A stretch of DNA of 64,000 nucleotides from Alkalibacillus almallahensis. GTDB lineage: Bacteria; Bacillota; Bacilli; Bacillales; Alkalibacillaceae. Positions 28,092-37,707 of the stretch are shown here, one piece after another. Position numbers and translations under genes: made by a program. The notes beneath the pieces were generated by a model. It saw nothing but the letters and a program-made list of their open reading frames with translations, made no database searches and was not told the origin of the DNA. Position 1 is the stretch's first letter. Every line of letters starts with the position of its first letter. Where the stretch lies: assembly GCF_011761495.1 (NCBI RefSeq), contig NZ_JAASRU010000001.1:186001-250000 (forward strand), given 5' to 3'.

Positions 28092-29657
28092 ATGGATAGT
28101 ATGGTAACGTTAATCATCTCCATTTTGCTAGCTTTGGTTGTCGGTACTGTTGTTGGTTATTTTATTCGTCGTTCAATAGCTGAAGCGAAGATTTCGAGTG
28201 CTGAAGAATTTGCTCGAAAACTTGAAGATGAAGGTCGTCGGAATGCTGAAGCAGCGAAGAAAGAAGCACTGTTAGAGGCGCAAGATGAAACAAATCGCTT
28301 AAGGCAAGAACAAGAACAAGAGCTACGCGAACGTCGTAATGAAGTGCAAAAACAAGAGAATCGGCTGATGCAAAAGGAGGAAACCCTCGATCGTAAGAGT
28401 GAAACGTTAGATAAACGTGAGCTTACGTTAGAAAACAAAGAGAATTCATTAAATGAAAAGCAACAACAACTTAATGAAGCTGAAAGCAAAGTGGAAGAAA
28501 TGATGACTACACAACAGGCTGAACTTGAACGTATTTCTGGATTAACAGAAGAACAAGCTAAGCAAGTGATTATAGACCGTGTGGAAAATGACATGTCTCA
28601 TGAAACAGCTATGATCATTAAACGTGAGGAAACTAAGGCGAAAGAAGAAGCAGATAAGAAAGCGAAAAATATTCTATCTCTTGCTATTCAACGTCTTGCA
28701 GCAGAACACGTTTCTGAAACGACAGTCTCTGTTGTGAATTTACCGAACGATGAGATGAAAGGACGGATTATCGGTCGTGAGGGTCGTAATATCCGTACAC
28801 TTGAAACATTAACAGGTATTGATTTAATTATTGATGATACACCTGAAGCCGTTATTTTATCTGGTTTTGACCCAATTCGACGTGAAATTGCTCGAATTGC
28901 ATTAGAAAATCTAGTACAAGATGGTCGTATCCACCCAGCTCGAATAGAAGAGATGGTTGAGAAATCTCGTCGTGAAGTAGATGAATACATTCGCGAAGTG
29001 GGTGAAGAAGCAACCTTCGATATTGGTGCTCATGGTATTCATCCTGATCTGGTTAAGATTCTTGGTCGTTTGAAATATCGTACAAGCTATGGCCAAAACG
29101 TCTTGAAACACTCATTAGAAGTAGCCTATCTATCAGGTCTTCTAGCAGCTGAGTTAGGTGAAGACGAACAACTAGCTCGACGTGCCGGTTTATTACACGA
29201 TATTGGTAAAGCCGTAGACCACGAAGTCGAAGGAAGTCACGTTGAAATTGGTAAAGAACTAGCACAGAAATACAAGGAAAATGAAACAGTTATTAATTCT
29301 GTTGCCTCACACCATGGTGATGAGGAAGCAACAAGCGTTATTTCTGTTATTGTAGCTGCGGCTGACGCATTATCAGCTGCACGACCTGGAGCTAGAAGTG
29401 AGTCATTAGAAAATTATATTAAACGACTTGAAAAACTAGAAGAAATTGCGGACTCATATGAAGGTGTTGAGAAATCATTTGCGATTCAAGCTGGACGTGA
29501 AGTACGAATTATGGTTCGTCCGGATGCTATTGATGATGCAACAGCTGTTACGTTAGCGCGTGACATTCGTCATAAGATCGAAGAAGGTTTAGATTATCCT
29601 GGTCACATTAAAGTAACAGTCGTTCGCGAAACGCGAGCAGTTGACTATGCGAAGTAA
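28092..29657 (+). CDS. rny: Ribonuclease Y
   Basis: RNase Y is the membrane-anchored endoribonuclease that initiates mRNA decay in Bacillus. An N-terminal membrane helix (residues 1-25), a long charged coiled coil (30-190), a KH domain with [15 protein letters not shown] and an HD domain (HSLEV near 340, [12 protein letters not shown] near 367) are all present. Length is 521 residues. ymdB follows, and the RNase Y accessory gene ymcA lies 4 kb downstream. Confidence 0.97.
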   Translation: MDSMVTLIISILLALVVGTVVGYFIRRSIAEAKISSAEEFARKLEDEGRRNAEAAKKEALLEAQDETNRLRQEQEQELRERRNEVQKQENRLMQKEETLDRKSETLDKRELTLENKENSLNEKQQQLNEAESKVEEMMTTQQAELERISGLTEEQAKQVIIDRVENDMSHETAMIIKREETKAKEEADKKAKNILSLAIQRLAAEHVSETTVSVVNLPNDEMKGRIIGREGRNIRTLETLTGIDLIIDDTPEAVILSGFDPIRREIARIALENLVQDGRIHPARIEEMVEKSRREVDEYIREVGEEATFDIGAHGIHPDLVKILGRLKYRTSYGQNVLKHSLEVAYLSGLLAAELGEDEQLARRAGLLHDIGKAVDHEVEGSHVEIGKELAQKYKENETVINSVASHHGDEEATSVISVIVAAADALSAARPGARSESLENYIKRLEKLEEIADSYEGVEKSFAIQAGREVRIMVRPDAIDDATAVTLARDIRHKIEEGLDYPGHIKVTVVRETRAVDYAK

Positions 29658-29686
29658 AAAGACGGCTTAACAGCCGTCTTTTTTAT
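29655..29686 (+). terminator. Terminator after rny
   Basis: Stem AAAAAGACGGCT / AGCCGTCTTTTT with a 4-base loop and a T run. Confidence 0.92.
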
Positions 29687-29747
29687 TTTGACTACGGAGA
29701 GAAAGTATGTAACGATTTACTAGAGAAGATAAGGAAAGGATAAAATT

Positions 29748-30545
29748 ATGAAAATTTTATTTATTGGAGATATTGTTGGGAAACCTGGTCGCGACGCATT
29801 ACAACAACAAATCACACAACTTAAAAAACAACACCGTGCTGATTTTACAATAGTGAATGGTGAAAACGCTGCACATGGAAAAGGGATCACGAAAAAGATT
29901 TACCATCAGATTCTTGAGTGGGGTGCTGATATGGTCACCTTGGGTAATCACGCTTGGGATAAAAAAGAAGTATTTGATTTCATAGATGACACTGATCAGT
30001 TAGTTAGGCCTGCAAATTTTCCTGAAGGAACACCTGGAAAAGGAATGCAATACGCTAAAATTGGGAAAACTAAAATAGCCATCATTAATGCACAAGGTCG
30101 TACGTTTATGAATCCGATTGATGATCCATTTACAGTCGTTGATGGGTTAATTGAACAGGCTAAACGGAATGCACATATTATCTTTGTGGATTTTCATGCT
30201 GAAGCAACTAGTGAAAAACAGGCCATGGGTTGGTATCTAGATGGTCGTGCGAGTGCTGTCGTTGGGACACACACACATATTCAAACGTCAGATAATCGCA
30301 TTCTACCTAATCGAACAGCTTATATTACAGATGTCGGAATGACAGGCCCGTATAATAGTATCCTAGGTGTAGATAAAGATGCTGTTATTCGTAAGTTTAA
30401 AACAGGACTTCCCGTTAAGTTTGATGTACCAGAAACAGATCAAACTGTTTTAAGTGGCGTTGTGATTGATGTTGATCAAAACACAGGTGAAGCTAAAAAG
30501 ATTGAACGAATCCTAGTGAATGACGATCATTTAAATTTTGAATGA
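29748..30545 (+). CDS. ymdB: YmdB-type metallophosphoesterase
   Basis: A binuclear metal phosphodiesterase. In B. subtilis YmdB hydrolyses 2',3'-cyclic nucleotides and cAMP and controls the motility/biofilm switch. The metal ligands are visible in GDIVGKPGRD (Asp), VNGENAAHG (Glu/Asn), LGNHAWDKK (Asn, His), DFHAEATSEK (His) and GTHTHIQT (His). Length is 265 residues. It lies directly after rny, as in most Firmicutes. Confidence 0.95.
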   Translation: MKILFIGDIVGKPGRDALQQQITQLKKQHRADFTIVNGENAAHGKGITKKIYHQILEWGADMVTLGNHAWDKKEVFDFIDDTDQLVRPANFPEGTPGKGMQYAKIGKTKIAIINAQGRTFMNPIDDPFTVVDGLIEQAKRNAHIIFVDFHAEATSEKQAMGWYLDGRASAVVGTHTHIQTSDNRILPNRTAYITDVGMTGPYNSILGVDKDAVIRKFKTGLPVKFDVPETDQTVLSGVVIDVDQNTGEAKKIERILVNDDHLNFE

Positions 30546-30584
30546 GTGGATTATTTGAATTTTTCCGACAATTCATTCATAATA

Positions 30585-30614
30585 AAAGGAATAGGTCGTA
30601 AAAATGCTGAATAG
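30585..30614 (+). promoter_or_regulatory. Putative sigma-H promoter of spoVS
   Basis: AAAGGAATA (30585-30593) matches the sigma-H -35 consensus RnAGGAWWW. After exactly 12 bases, GCTGAATAG (30606-30614) matches the -10 RnnGAATWW with one miss. spoVS is sigma-H-dependent in B. subtilis. Confidence 0.65.
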
Positions 30615-30657
30615 ATTAATGATGAGATCATTATAGTAATTGAAGGAGGAACTAGGA

Positions 30658-30918
30658 ATGGAAATACTCAAAGTATCATCAAAGTCAAATCCGAACTCAG
30701 TTGCAGGTGCTTTAGCAAATGTGTTACGTGAAAGAGGTTCTGCAGAAATTCAAGCTATAGGAGCTGGTGCTCTTAACCAAGCAGTGAAAGCTGTCGCCAT
30801 CGCACGAGGATTTGTTGCTCCTAGTGGTGTAGACTTAATTTGTATTCCAGCATTTACAGACATTACGATCGAACAGGAAGAACGCACAGCAATTAAATTA
30901 ATTGTTGAACCAAGATAA
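30658..30918 (+). CDS. spoVS: Stage V sporulation protein S
   Basis: SpoVS is a small Alba-like protein needed for late sporulation. In B. subtilis it affects septation and coat assembly. The 86-residue sequence (EILKVSSKSNPNSVAGALANVLRERGSAEIQAIGAGALNQAVKA) is among the most conserved in spore formers. The start is ATG 30658 with GAAGGAGGA upstream; an in-frame TTG at 30640 lies before that site. It is monocistronic, with its own promoter and terminator. Confidence 0.97.
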   Translation: MEILKVSSKSNPNSVAGALANVLRERGSAEIQAIGAGALNQAVKAVAIARGFVAPSGVDLICIPAFTDITIEQEERTAIKLIVEPR

Positions 30919-30928
30919 GGGACTCAAC

Positions 30929-30968
30929 AAAAAGTACAAGGCTTTCAAAGCTTTGTACTTTTATTTTT
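30929..30968 (+). terminator. Terminator after spoVS
   Basis: A 16-bp stem (AAAAGTACAAGGCTTT / AAAGCTTTGTACTTTT, one G-U pair) followed by ATTTTTG. Confidence 0.9.
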
Positions 30969-31048
30969 GTCCAAATATTGTTAGTGCATAGTGATAGCGA
31001 TATCATGTATGCTTGCGCGTATAGACCATATATAAGGAGATGAATAAT

Positions 31049-31951
31049 ATGATTGATATGCACTGCGATGTTTTAATGAAACTCTGGGAGGAACCACATA
31101 AATCTTTCAATAATGATGACTTACATATCTCATATAACAAATGGCTTAACAGCCCAGTTCAAGTACAATACTTTGCGATCTTTGTTCCACCTGAGACGAA
31201 TCAAGATTATTTTCAGAGTGCACTTGAGATGATTGATCTTTTTCATGAAAAAATTATTAAACCTTATCCTGAAGTTAAATGGGTCCAAACTAAAGAAGAC
31301 GTTGAGGCTTTAAGCCCACATGAAAAAGGGGCTGTTTTAACGTTAGAAGGATGCCATGTTATTGGTGAAGATTTAATGAGGTTAAGAACATTACTACGGC
31401 TCGGCGTACGGGCTGTTGGTCTCACTTGGAATAACGTTAATGCCCTTTCAGGAACTTGTGTGGATCATGAAGAATTAGGATTAACTACTTTAGGTAAAGA
31501 GGCAGTTCAGATTATTAATGAATATGATGCCTTTGTGGATTGTTCTCATCTATCACCAGCAGGTATTGATGATGTTTTAGAGCTAGCTGATCGCCCTATG
31601 ATTTCTCATTCGAATGCAAAAGCCATCTATCAACATGAGCGAAACATTTCGGATCAGCAATTAAAGCAATTTTTTAAACTAAAAGCCCCTGTCGGAATAA
31701 CATTCGTACCCTATTTCACGGCAAATGAAGGCGTAACTATTGAAGAATTACTGCATCATATCAATCATATGTATGAGTTAGGTGGACGGGATTCCATCAG
31801 TTTCGGTTCTGATTTCGATGGTATGTCTGAAACGATCCAAGGATTAGAAGATATCGAAGCTGTGCGTAATCTTTATCATAAACTAGCTCAACATTATCCT
31901 AGTGATGATGTATATCGCATGCGTTATGATAATGCTGTTCGATTTTTATAA
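31049..31951 (+). CDS. Membrane dipeptidase (peptidase M19) family protein
   Basis: A renal-dipeptidase-type zinc hydrolase of family M19. Metal-ligand motifs are visible: MHCD at the N-terminus, TLEGCHVIG (bridging Glu), CSHLS and MISHSNAK (His residues), and FGSDFDG near the end. There is no signal peptide, so it is probably cytosolic. The length of 300 residues is typical. The start is ATG 31049, about five bases after the AAGGAGATG site. Related dipeptidase genes often follow spoVS in Bacillaceae; B. subtilis carries tdh-kbl here instead. The substrate is unknown. Confidence 0.9.
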   Translation: MIDMHCDVLMKLWEEPHKSFNNDDLHISYNKWLNSPVQVQYFAIFVPPETNQDYFQSALEMIDLFHEKIIKPYPEVKWVQTKEDVEALSPHEKGAVLTLEGCHVIGEDLMRLRTLLRLGVRAVGLTWNNVNALSGTCVDHEELGLTTLGKEAVQIINEYDAFVDCSHLSPAGIDDVLELADRPMISHSNAKAIYQHERNISDQQLKQFFKLKAPVGITFVPYFTANEGVTIEELLHHINHMYELGGRDSISFGSDFDGMSETIQGLEDIEAVRNLYHKLAQHYPSDDVYRMRYDNAVRFL

Positions 31952-32013
31952 TAGAATTTATGAATGATTCATGACATCTTTAATCTTTTTAGGTTGTATT
32001 TACCGGCTAATTA

Positions 32014-32042
32014 TTGTTAAAATCCGTTTGAGCACTTATACT
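32014..32042 (+). promoter_or_regulatory. Candidate promoter of miaB-ymcA
   Basis: -35 TTGTTA (32014-32019), 17-base spacer and -10 TATACT (32037-32042) upstream of miaB. Confidence 0.5.
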
Positions 32043-32092
32043 GAATATAGGTATGGAACTGGTTTTCGGTATTAGAGGAAAGGAGTCTTGTC

Positions 32093-33664
32093 ATGAACGA
32101 AAAACAACGACATGAACAGAATCAAATTAAACAAAGTCATGCGTCAAATCAGGCAAGCGAGGAGAAAAATTTAAACCGTCTGAAGGAAAAAACTTCAGAT
32201 GATTTTGTTAAATATTTTGAAGCGACGTACGAACCACCTAACTTACGTAAAGCACAAAAACGCGGTAAACAAGATATTCAATATCATGATGATTTTGAAA
32301 TTGAAGAGCAATTCCGCGACTTAGGAGTTGGCAAGAAATACTTAATTCGTACTTATGGCTGTCAGATGAACGAACATGATACAGAGGTTATGTCCGGAAT
32401 CTTAGAAGAGATGGGGTATGAAGCAACAACCGATCAAAAAGAAGCCGACATGATTTTACTTAATACTTGTGCCATTCGTGAAAATGCGGAAAACAAAGTG
32501 TTTGGTGAACTTGGCCACTTAAAATCATTGAAGGTCGAAAACCCTGACTTAATTGTTGGTGTTTGTGGTTGTATGTCACAGGAAGAATCAGTTGTTAATC
32601 GCATTTTAGCAAAACACCATCATGTTGATTTAATTTTTGGTACACATAATATCCACCGTCTACCTCAACTGGTGCAAAATGCTTATCTAAGTAAAGAGCG
32701 TGTTGTTGAAGTTTGGTCTAAAGAAGGTGACGTGATTGAAAACCTTCCTAAACGTCGTAAAGGTCAAATTAAAGCATGGGTTAATATCATGTATGGTTGC
32801 GATAAATTCTGTACTTACTGCATTGTTCCATATACGCGTGGTAAAGAACGTAGTCGCCGTCCAGAAGACATTATCCAAGAGGTACGTCATTTAGCTGCCC
32901 AAGGGTATAAAGAAGTAACATTCCTTGGTCAGAACGTGAATGCTTATGGTAAAGACTTAGATATTGATTTCGGTTTAGGCGATTTAATGGATGAAGTTCG
33001 TAAAATCGATATCCCACGGGTTCGTTTCACGACATCACACCCGCGTGATTTTGACGATCGTTTAATTGAAGTTTTAGGCAAGGGCGATAATTTAATGCCG
33101 CATATTCATCTACCTGTTCAATCAGGTAATTCTGATGTGTTAAAACTTATGGGACGTAAATATACACGCGAACAATATTTAGAACTCGTCGGTAAAATAA
33201 AAGAAGCTATTCCGCATGCGACGTTCTCAACAGATATCATCGTTGGCTTCCCAAATGAAACGGAAGAGCAGTTTGAAGATACCATGACATTATATGATGA
33301 AGTTGGTTTTGAACATGCTTATACATTCATCTTCTCACCACGTGATGGTACACCAGCTGATAAGTTTAAAGATGAGGTTACCGAAGATGAGAAGAAACAA
33401 CGTCTTTATCGTTTGAATGATAAAGTAAATGCTTATGCGAAAGAAGCAATGAAGAAATATGAAGGTCAGACAGTTAACGTCCTTGTTGAAGGTGAAAGTA
33501 AAAACAACCCTGACGTTTTAGCTGGTTATACGGAGCATAGTAAGTTAGTAAACTTCACAGCTCCTAAGTCATCAATTGGTGACATTGTTGAAGTTGAAAT
33601 TACTCAAGCTAAAACGTGGTCATTAGACGGCGTTATGGTTAAAGAAGCTGTAGAGGTGAATTAA
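32093..33664 (+). CDS. miaB: tRNA-2-methylthio-N6-isopentenyladenosine synthase MiaB
   Basis: A radical-SAM methylthiotransferase that converts i6A37 to ms2i6A37 in tRNAs. The N-terminal cluster Cys residues are in YGCQMNEHD (about 88), NTCAIREN (about 124) and CGCMSQEE (about 158). The radical-SAM triad is in GCDKFCTYC (about 235-242). A C-terminal TRAM domain follows. The protein has a charged N-terminal extension of about 75 residues, as in other bacilli. Its partner miaA, which makes i6A37, lies at 39,570. Length is 523 residues. Confidence 0.96.
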   Translation: MNEKQRHEQNQIKQSHASNQASEEKNLNRLKEKTSDDFVKYFEATYEPPNLRKAQKRGKQDIQYHDDFEIEEQFRDLGVGKKYLIRTYGCQMNEHDTEVMSGILEEMGYEATTDQKEADMILLNTCAIRENAENKVFGELGHLKSLKVENPDLIVGVCGCMSQEESVVNRILAKHHHVDLIFGTHNIHRLPQLVQNAYLSKERVVEVWSKEGDVIENLPKRRKGQIKAWVNIMYGCDKFCTYCIVPYTRGKERSRRPEDIIQEVRHLAAQGYKEVTFLGQNVNAYGKDLDIDFGLGDLMDEVRKIDIPRVRFTTSHPRDFDDRLIEVLGKGDNLMPHIHLPVQSGNSDVLKLMGRKYTREQYLELVGKIKEAIPHATFSTDIIVGFPNETEEQFEDTMTLYDEVGFEHAYTFIFSPRDGTPADKFKDEVTEDEKKQRLYRLNDKVNAYAKEAMKKYEGQTVNVLVEGESKNNPDVLAGYTEHSKLVNFTAPKSSIGDIVEVEITQAKTWSLDGVMVKEAVEVN

Positions 33665-34075
33665 ATGGCACAATATACAAGAGAAGAAGTCGTTCAAGAA
33701 GCGAAAGATTTAGCTGTAAAGTTATCACAAATAGAAGAGATTGAACGCTTTAAGCAACTCGAAGTAAAATTGAATCAAAACAATAAAGTCCAAGCTTATA
33801 TTAAAAAGATTAAAGCCTTACAAAAACAAGCGGTTAATTTACAGCATTATGAAAAGTCTGAAGCTCAAAAACGAGTGGAAGAAGAACTGGACCGTCTTCA
33901 AGAAGAACTTGATGAAATTCCTGTTGTCCAGGAATTTAAAGAAACACAAGTTGTTGTGAATGATATTCTACAACGCGTATCCAAAACGATCGCTGAAGAA
34001 GTCACGAATGAAATTATTCGTGCAACAGGCGGTAATGTTTTAAAAGGTGAAACAGGAAAAGAACTAAAATATTAA
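33665..34075 (+). CDS. ymcA: RicA (YmcA), RNase Y specificity factor
   Basis: YmcA (RicA) forms the Y-complex with YlbF and YaaT. The complex directs RNase Y maturation of operon mRNAs and affects competence, biofilm and sporulation. The 136-residue helical protein (YTREEVVQEAKDLAVKLSQIEEI... QAYIKKIKALQKQAVNLQHYEK) fits the Com_YlbF family. The ATG directly abuts the miaB stop. RNase Y itself is encoded 4 kb upstream. Confidence 0.94.
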   Translation: MAQYTREEVVQEAKDLAVKLSQIEEIERFKQLEVKLNQNNKVQAYIKKIKALQKQAVNLQHYEKSEAQKRVEEELDRLQEELDEIPVVQEFKETQVVVNDILQRVSKTIAEEVTNEIIRATGGNVLKGETGKELKY

Positions 34076-34111
34076 ACACAGTGTTTGAGACAAAATTTAA
34101 TAATGCAAAAT

Positions 34112-34149
34112 AAAACGCGAACGATTTTTATAAAAATCGTTCGCGTTTT
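34112..34149 (+). terminator. 38-bp perfect palindrome after ymcA
   Basis: AAAACGCGAACGATTTTTA is followed directly by its exact reverse complement. The inverted repeat is perfect, with no spacer, and both arms end in T runs, so it should terminate in both directions. Confidence 0.88.
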
Positions 34150-34154
34150 CTGCT

Positions 34155-34290
34155 TGAATGACGCTCCATCAAAACACTTCGCTTGCCGCGGGCACGGCTC
34201 GAGCCTCCTCAGCCCAAAGGCGGGGCTTGCGGGGTCTCGAGACACGTGCTGTTCCCGCAGGCGTCTACGCGTTTTGATTCCGCTTTATTA
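34155..34290 (+). repeat. GC-rich hairpin repeat (copy 2)
   Basis: A non-coding inverted structure with outer arms ATCAAAAC (34168-34175) and GTTTTGAT (34270-34277). Inside are CGCGGGCACGGCTCGAG on the left and GTCTCGAGACACGTGCTGTTCCC on the right. The core matches that at 15,508-15,572. The reverse strand reads like the GAGACCCCGC...GAGGAGGCTCG intergenic repeats I recall from Bacillaceae. It is an intergenic repeat of unknown function; the remaining bases to cotE hold no gene. Confidence 0.7.
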
Positions 34291-34463
34291 CTGCTTACTT
34301 ATAACTATTTCAAACAATCGTCCTTTGTATAACTGACTATTATTTGTGCAATCTCTTTAATTCTGGTCAATTATTATTAACACTCAACTAGGCAACTGCA
34401 TATGAATGACACTATAACGTTTCTAATCGTCACAAGATGATTCACATCAAACGCCCAATTAAC

Positions 34464-34503
34464 ATAAGAATATAGTGGCGAAATGAAAAAGGAGGAACGT
34501 GAT
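34464..34503 (+). promoter_or_regulatory. Leader of cotE with sigma-K-like -10
   Basis: CATAAGAATA at 34463-34472 resembles the sigma-K -10 (CATAnnnTA) but is one base too long. An AC lies 17 bases upstream. This is weak evidence; a strong AAAGGAGGA ribosome-binding site precedes cotE. Confidence 0.3.
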
Positions 34504-35034
34504 ATGTCAGGTCGAGACTATCGAGAGATTATTACGAAAGCAGTTTGTGGAAAGGGGAAAAAGTATACAGAGGACCATCACCATGTTTCACCCAACTACA
34601 AACCATCTAGTATATTAGGTTGTTGGGTGATCAATCATCAGTATGAAGCGAAAAAACGCGGTCATGTCGTTGATATCACTGGTACTTATGATATTAATAT
34701 TTGGTACTCTTATTCCGATAATACTAAAACAGAAGTTATCACAGAGCGCAAACAGTATAGTGATCAAGTACCAATTTCCATGAAAGACCAAAAAAGTTTA
34801 ACCAATCAATTTGATGTTGTGGCACGCGCAACGCAACAACCTAACACGCTTGAATGCGAAATTGATGAGAAGCAAAAGCAAATACGCGTTGATTTAGAAC
34901 GTGAGTTTGTTGTGGATCTGATTGGTGAAACTAAAGTATGGGCTAAAATTGAACCAAATGGCTTTGATGAAGATGAAGTTGATATTAGTGGATTGGACTC
35001 AGAGTTAGCAGATATCGAAGTTGACCGCGAATAA
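34504..35034 (+). CDS. cotE: Outer spore coat morphogenetic protein CotE
   Basis: CotE is needed for assembly of the outer spore coat around the mother-cell face of the forespore. The sequence SGRDYREIITKAVCGKGKKYTEDHHHVSPNYKPSSILGCWVINHQYEAK is a strong family match. A C-terminal acidic tail (DEDEVDISGLDSELADIEVD) is also typical. The start is ATG 34504 (176 residues) after AAAGGAGGAA; the ATG at 34483 lies before that site. It has its own terminator. Confidence 0.96.
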   Translation: MSGRDYREIITKAVCGKGKKYTEDHHHVSPNYKPSSILGCWVINHQYEAKKRGHVVDITGTYDINIWYSYSDNTKTEVITERKQYSDQVPISMKDQKSLTNQFDVVARATQQPNTLECEIDEKQKQIRVDLEREFVVDLIGETKVWAKIEPNGFDEDEVDISGLDSELADIEVDRE

Positions 35035-35040
35035 ACTTGA

Positions 35041-35074
35041 ACCATACAGTTGTTTTCCCAACTGTATGGTTTTT
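35041..35074 (+). terminator. Terminator after cotE
   Basis: A 12-bp stem ACCATACAGTTG / CAACTGTATGGT, 6-base loop, then TTTT. Confidence 0.9.
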
Positions 35075-35092
35075 AATTTTAGTTATTATTTG

Positions 35093-35101
35093 TGCTATAA
35101 T
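35093..35101 (+). promoter_or_regulatory. Extended -10 of mutS
   Basis: TGCTATAAT is a perfect extended -10 element 34 bases before the mutS start. No good -35 is visible. Confidence 0.5.
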
Positions 35102-35134
35102 GTCGGATAGAGCATGACAATTGGAGGAACCAAC

Positions 35135-37684
35135 ATGGCAAGATATACGCCGATGATTGAACAATATATGAAAGTAAAAGATGAAAATAAAGATGCCTTT
35201 TTATTTTTTCGTTTAGGTGACTTTTACGAGTTATTTTTTGATGATGCTTTAAAAGCTGCAAAGGAACTTGAAATCACCTTAACACAGCGGGATGGAGGCG
35301 ATGAAAAAATCCCAATGTGCGGGGTTCCTTTTCACTCTGCAGAAAGTTATATTAAAACACTGATTGATAAAGGTTATAAAGTTGCAATATGTGAGCAAGT
35401 AGAAGATCCGCAAACAGCGAAGGGTGTTGTTAAGCGAGAGGTCGTACAAATCGTAACACCAGGTACTGTTATGGAAGGGAATATGTTAGATGAATCAGAA
35501 AACAACTACATAACTTCAATTGATCATCAACCTGATGGTTATATCGTAGCGTATGCGGACCTAACAACTGGTGAAACGTTTATTAGTAAAATGCAAGCCA
35601 CATTAAAAGATGTTCTTAGTGAACTTTATAATCGGCCTGTTAAGGAAATTGTGCTTCCGACGAGTTTTCCGGAAGAAGAACAATCCTCCTTAAGCGCCTA
35701 TTTAAATGTAACCCTATCTTACCAAGATGAAACATCTATTCCGGATGATTTCGATTATCTAGTTGAAGGATTAGAAAGCAAAGAGCTTATTAATGGGTTT
35801 GGCCGCTTATTTCAGTACATTCATCATTCTCAGAAGCGTTTTCTAAGTCATCTTCAAGCTGTAGAATACGTTCCAGTTGAACAATATATGAAATTAGATC
35901 TTTATTCTAAACGCAATTTAGAACTCATGGAATCCATTCGAGATAAGAGCCAAAAAGGAACACTTTTGTCTGTATTAGACCGAACTTCTACAGCGATGGG
36001 TGCAAGACGATTAAAGAAATGGATTGATCGCCCGCTATTATCAAAAGAAACGATTGAAAAAAGACACGCTCAAGTGGAGTCCCTTATGACCATGTTTTTT
36101 GAAAGAGAAGCATTACGCGATCAACTTAAACATGTCTATGATCTTGAACGGTTGGCTGGACGAGTCTCATATGGAAATGTCAATGCACGTGATTTACTTC
36201 AACTGAAAAAATCATTAGCAAAAGTGCCGGATATAAAAGCGACGCTTAATCAATTTGATGATGATTTAATTACTGATTTATTAGGTGATATTTCACCATA
36301 TGACGCGATGTATCAGCTATTAGACTCTAGCATACATGAAGAACCACCCATTCTTATTACAGAAGGTGACATTATAAAGGATGGCTATCACGGTCAATTA
36401 GATGAATATCGAGAGGCATCCCGTAATGGTCGACAATGGGTAGCGGAATTAGAAGCTGCAGAACGTGAACGAACAGGCGTTAAGTCACTCAAAGTAGGTT
36501 ACAACAAAGTGTTCGGCTATTACATTGAAGTAACGAAAGCCAACTTACATTCTATTGATGATGAACGATACGAGCGAAAGCAAACACTTGCTAATGCTGA
36601 GCGCTTTATTACGCCAGAATTAAAAGAAAAAGAGAAATTAATATTAGAAGCAAAGGACAAGAGTGTTGCTTTAGAATACGATCTCTTTGTTGAGATTCGT
36701 GAGGAAATGAAACAGTATATTCCTTTATTACAACGTCTTGCTGAACAAATTAGCGAAATCGATGTATTAGTGAGCTTTGCATTTGTCAGTGAAGAGAATA
36801 ATTACTTAAAGCCTGTCATGAATGATACGCAGGTCTTAGCTGTCCAAGGTGCTCGTCACCCTGTTGTTGAACATGTGATGCAAGAAGAGTTCGTGCCTAA
36901 TGACTTTTTCATGGAAGAAGATACGGATATTCTGTTAATTACAGGGCCTAATATGGCCGGTAAAAGTACTTATATGCGGCAACTTGGTTTACTAGCCATA
37001 ATGGCGCAAATTGGTTGCTTTGTACCCGCAAGCCGGGCGGACTTACCGATTTTTGATCAAATTTTCACGCGTATTGGTGCGGCGGATGACCTTGTCTCTG
37101 GTCAAAGTACATTTATGGTCGAGATGTTAGAAGCTCAAAATGCTGTTTCGAACGCGTCTGATCATAGTTTGATATTATTTGATGAAATTGGTCGAGGGAC
37201 AAGCACATACGACGGCATGGCTTTAGCTCAATCTATTGTTGAGTATTTACATGATCATGTTGGCGCTAAAACGTTATTTGCTACGCATTATCATGAGCTT
37301 ACGACACTTGAGGAACACTTAACGCATTTACAAAATGTACACGTTGAAGTGGATGAACAAGATGGAGAAGTCGTCTTTTTACACCATATTAAACCTGGAA
37401 AAGCAGACAAAAGCTATGGTGTTCATGTGGCTAAATTAGCGGATCTACCTGATGAGATTATTGACCGAGCTAACTATCTGTTACAGACATTTGAAAGTAC
37501 TCAATCAATTAAAGATGATTTAGTACAAGAGCAGCAATTAACTCTATTTGAAGAAACAGCTAGTGAATCAACACATCAGGAGTTAGAAGTCTATAAAGAT
37601 ATTCAAAACTTGAACTTGATGGAAATGACGCCAATGGAAGCCATGAATACACTTCATTCACTCCAAAAGCGTTTGAAGGAATAA
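35135..37684 (+). CDS. mutS: DNA mismatch repair protein MutS
   Basis: MutS recognises mismatches. The N-terminal mismatch-binding motif FFRLGDFYELF carries the Phe-x-Glu. A connector, lever and clamp region follows. The C-terminal ABC ATPase shows Walker A GPNMAGKSTYM (from about 604), Walker B SLILFDEIGRGTSTYDG and a His switch in FATHYHEL. Length is 849 residues. The start is ATG 35135 with GGAGGA upstream. mutL follows after 23 bp. Confidence 0.98.
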   Translation: MARYTPMIEQYMKVKDENKDAFLFFRLGDFYELFFDDALKAAKELEITLTQRDGGDEKIPMCGVPFHSAESYIKTLIDKGYKVAICEQVEDPQTAKGVVKREVVQIVTPGTVMEGNMLDESENNYITSIDHQPDGYIVAYADLTTGETFISKMQATLKDVLSELYNRPVKEIVLPTSFPEEEQSSLSAYLNVTLSYQDETSIPDDFDYLVEGLESKELINGFGRLFQYIHHSQKRFLSHLQAVEYVPVEQYMKLDLYSKRNLELMESIRDKSQKGTLLSVLDRTSTAMGARRLKKWIDRPLLSKETIEKRHAQVESLMTMFFEREALRDQLKHVYDLERLAGRVSYGNVNARDLLQLKKSLAKVPDIKATLNQFDDDLITDLLGDISPYDAMYQLLDSSIHEEPPILITEGDIIKDGYHGQLDEYREASRNGRQWVAELEAAERERTGVKSLKVGYNKVFGYYIEVTKANLHSIDDERYERKQTLANAERFITPELKEKEKLILEAKDKSVALEYDLFVEIREEMKQYIPLLQRLAEQISEIDVLVSFAFVSEENNYLKPVMNDTQVLAVQGARHPVVEHVMQEEFVPNDFFMEEDTDILLITGPNMAGKSTYMRQLGLLAIMAQIGCFVPASRADLPIFDQIFTRIGAADDLVSGQSTFMVEMLEAQNAVSNASDHSLILFDEIGRGTSTYDGMALAQSIVEYLHDHVGAKTLFATHYHELTTLEEHLTHLQNVHVEVDEQDGEVVFLHHIKPGKADKSYGVHVAKLADLPDEIIDRANYLLQTFESTQSIKDDLVQEQQLTLFEETASESTHQELEVYKDIQNLNLMEMTPMEAMNTLHSLQKRLKE

Positions 37685-37707
37685 TAGTGAGAGGAGGGAC
37701 GGTATAA

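Noticed and set aside
28157-28594. 145-residue Ser-rich minus-strand frame within rny
   Set aside because: It is antisense to the RNase Y coiled coil; the Ser-rich composition reflects Glu/Arg/Lys codons on the other strand.
34085-34336. 83-residue frame across the ymcA terminator and repeat copy 2
   Set aside because: It covers a perfect palindrome and the GC-rich repeat, with no ribosome-binding site.
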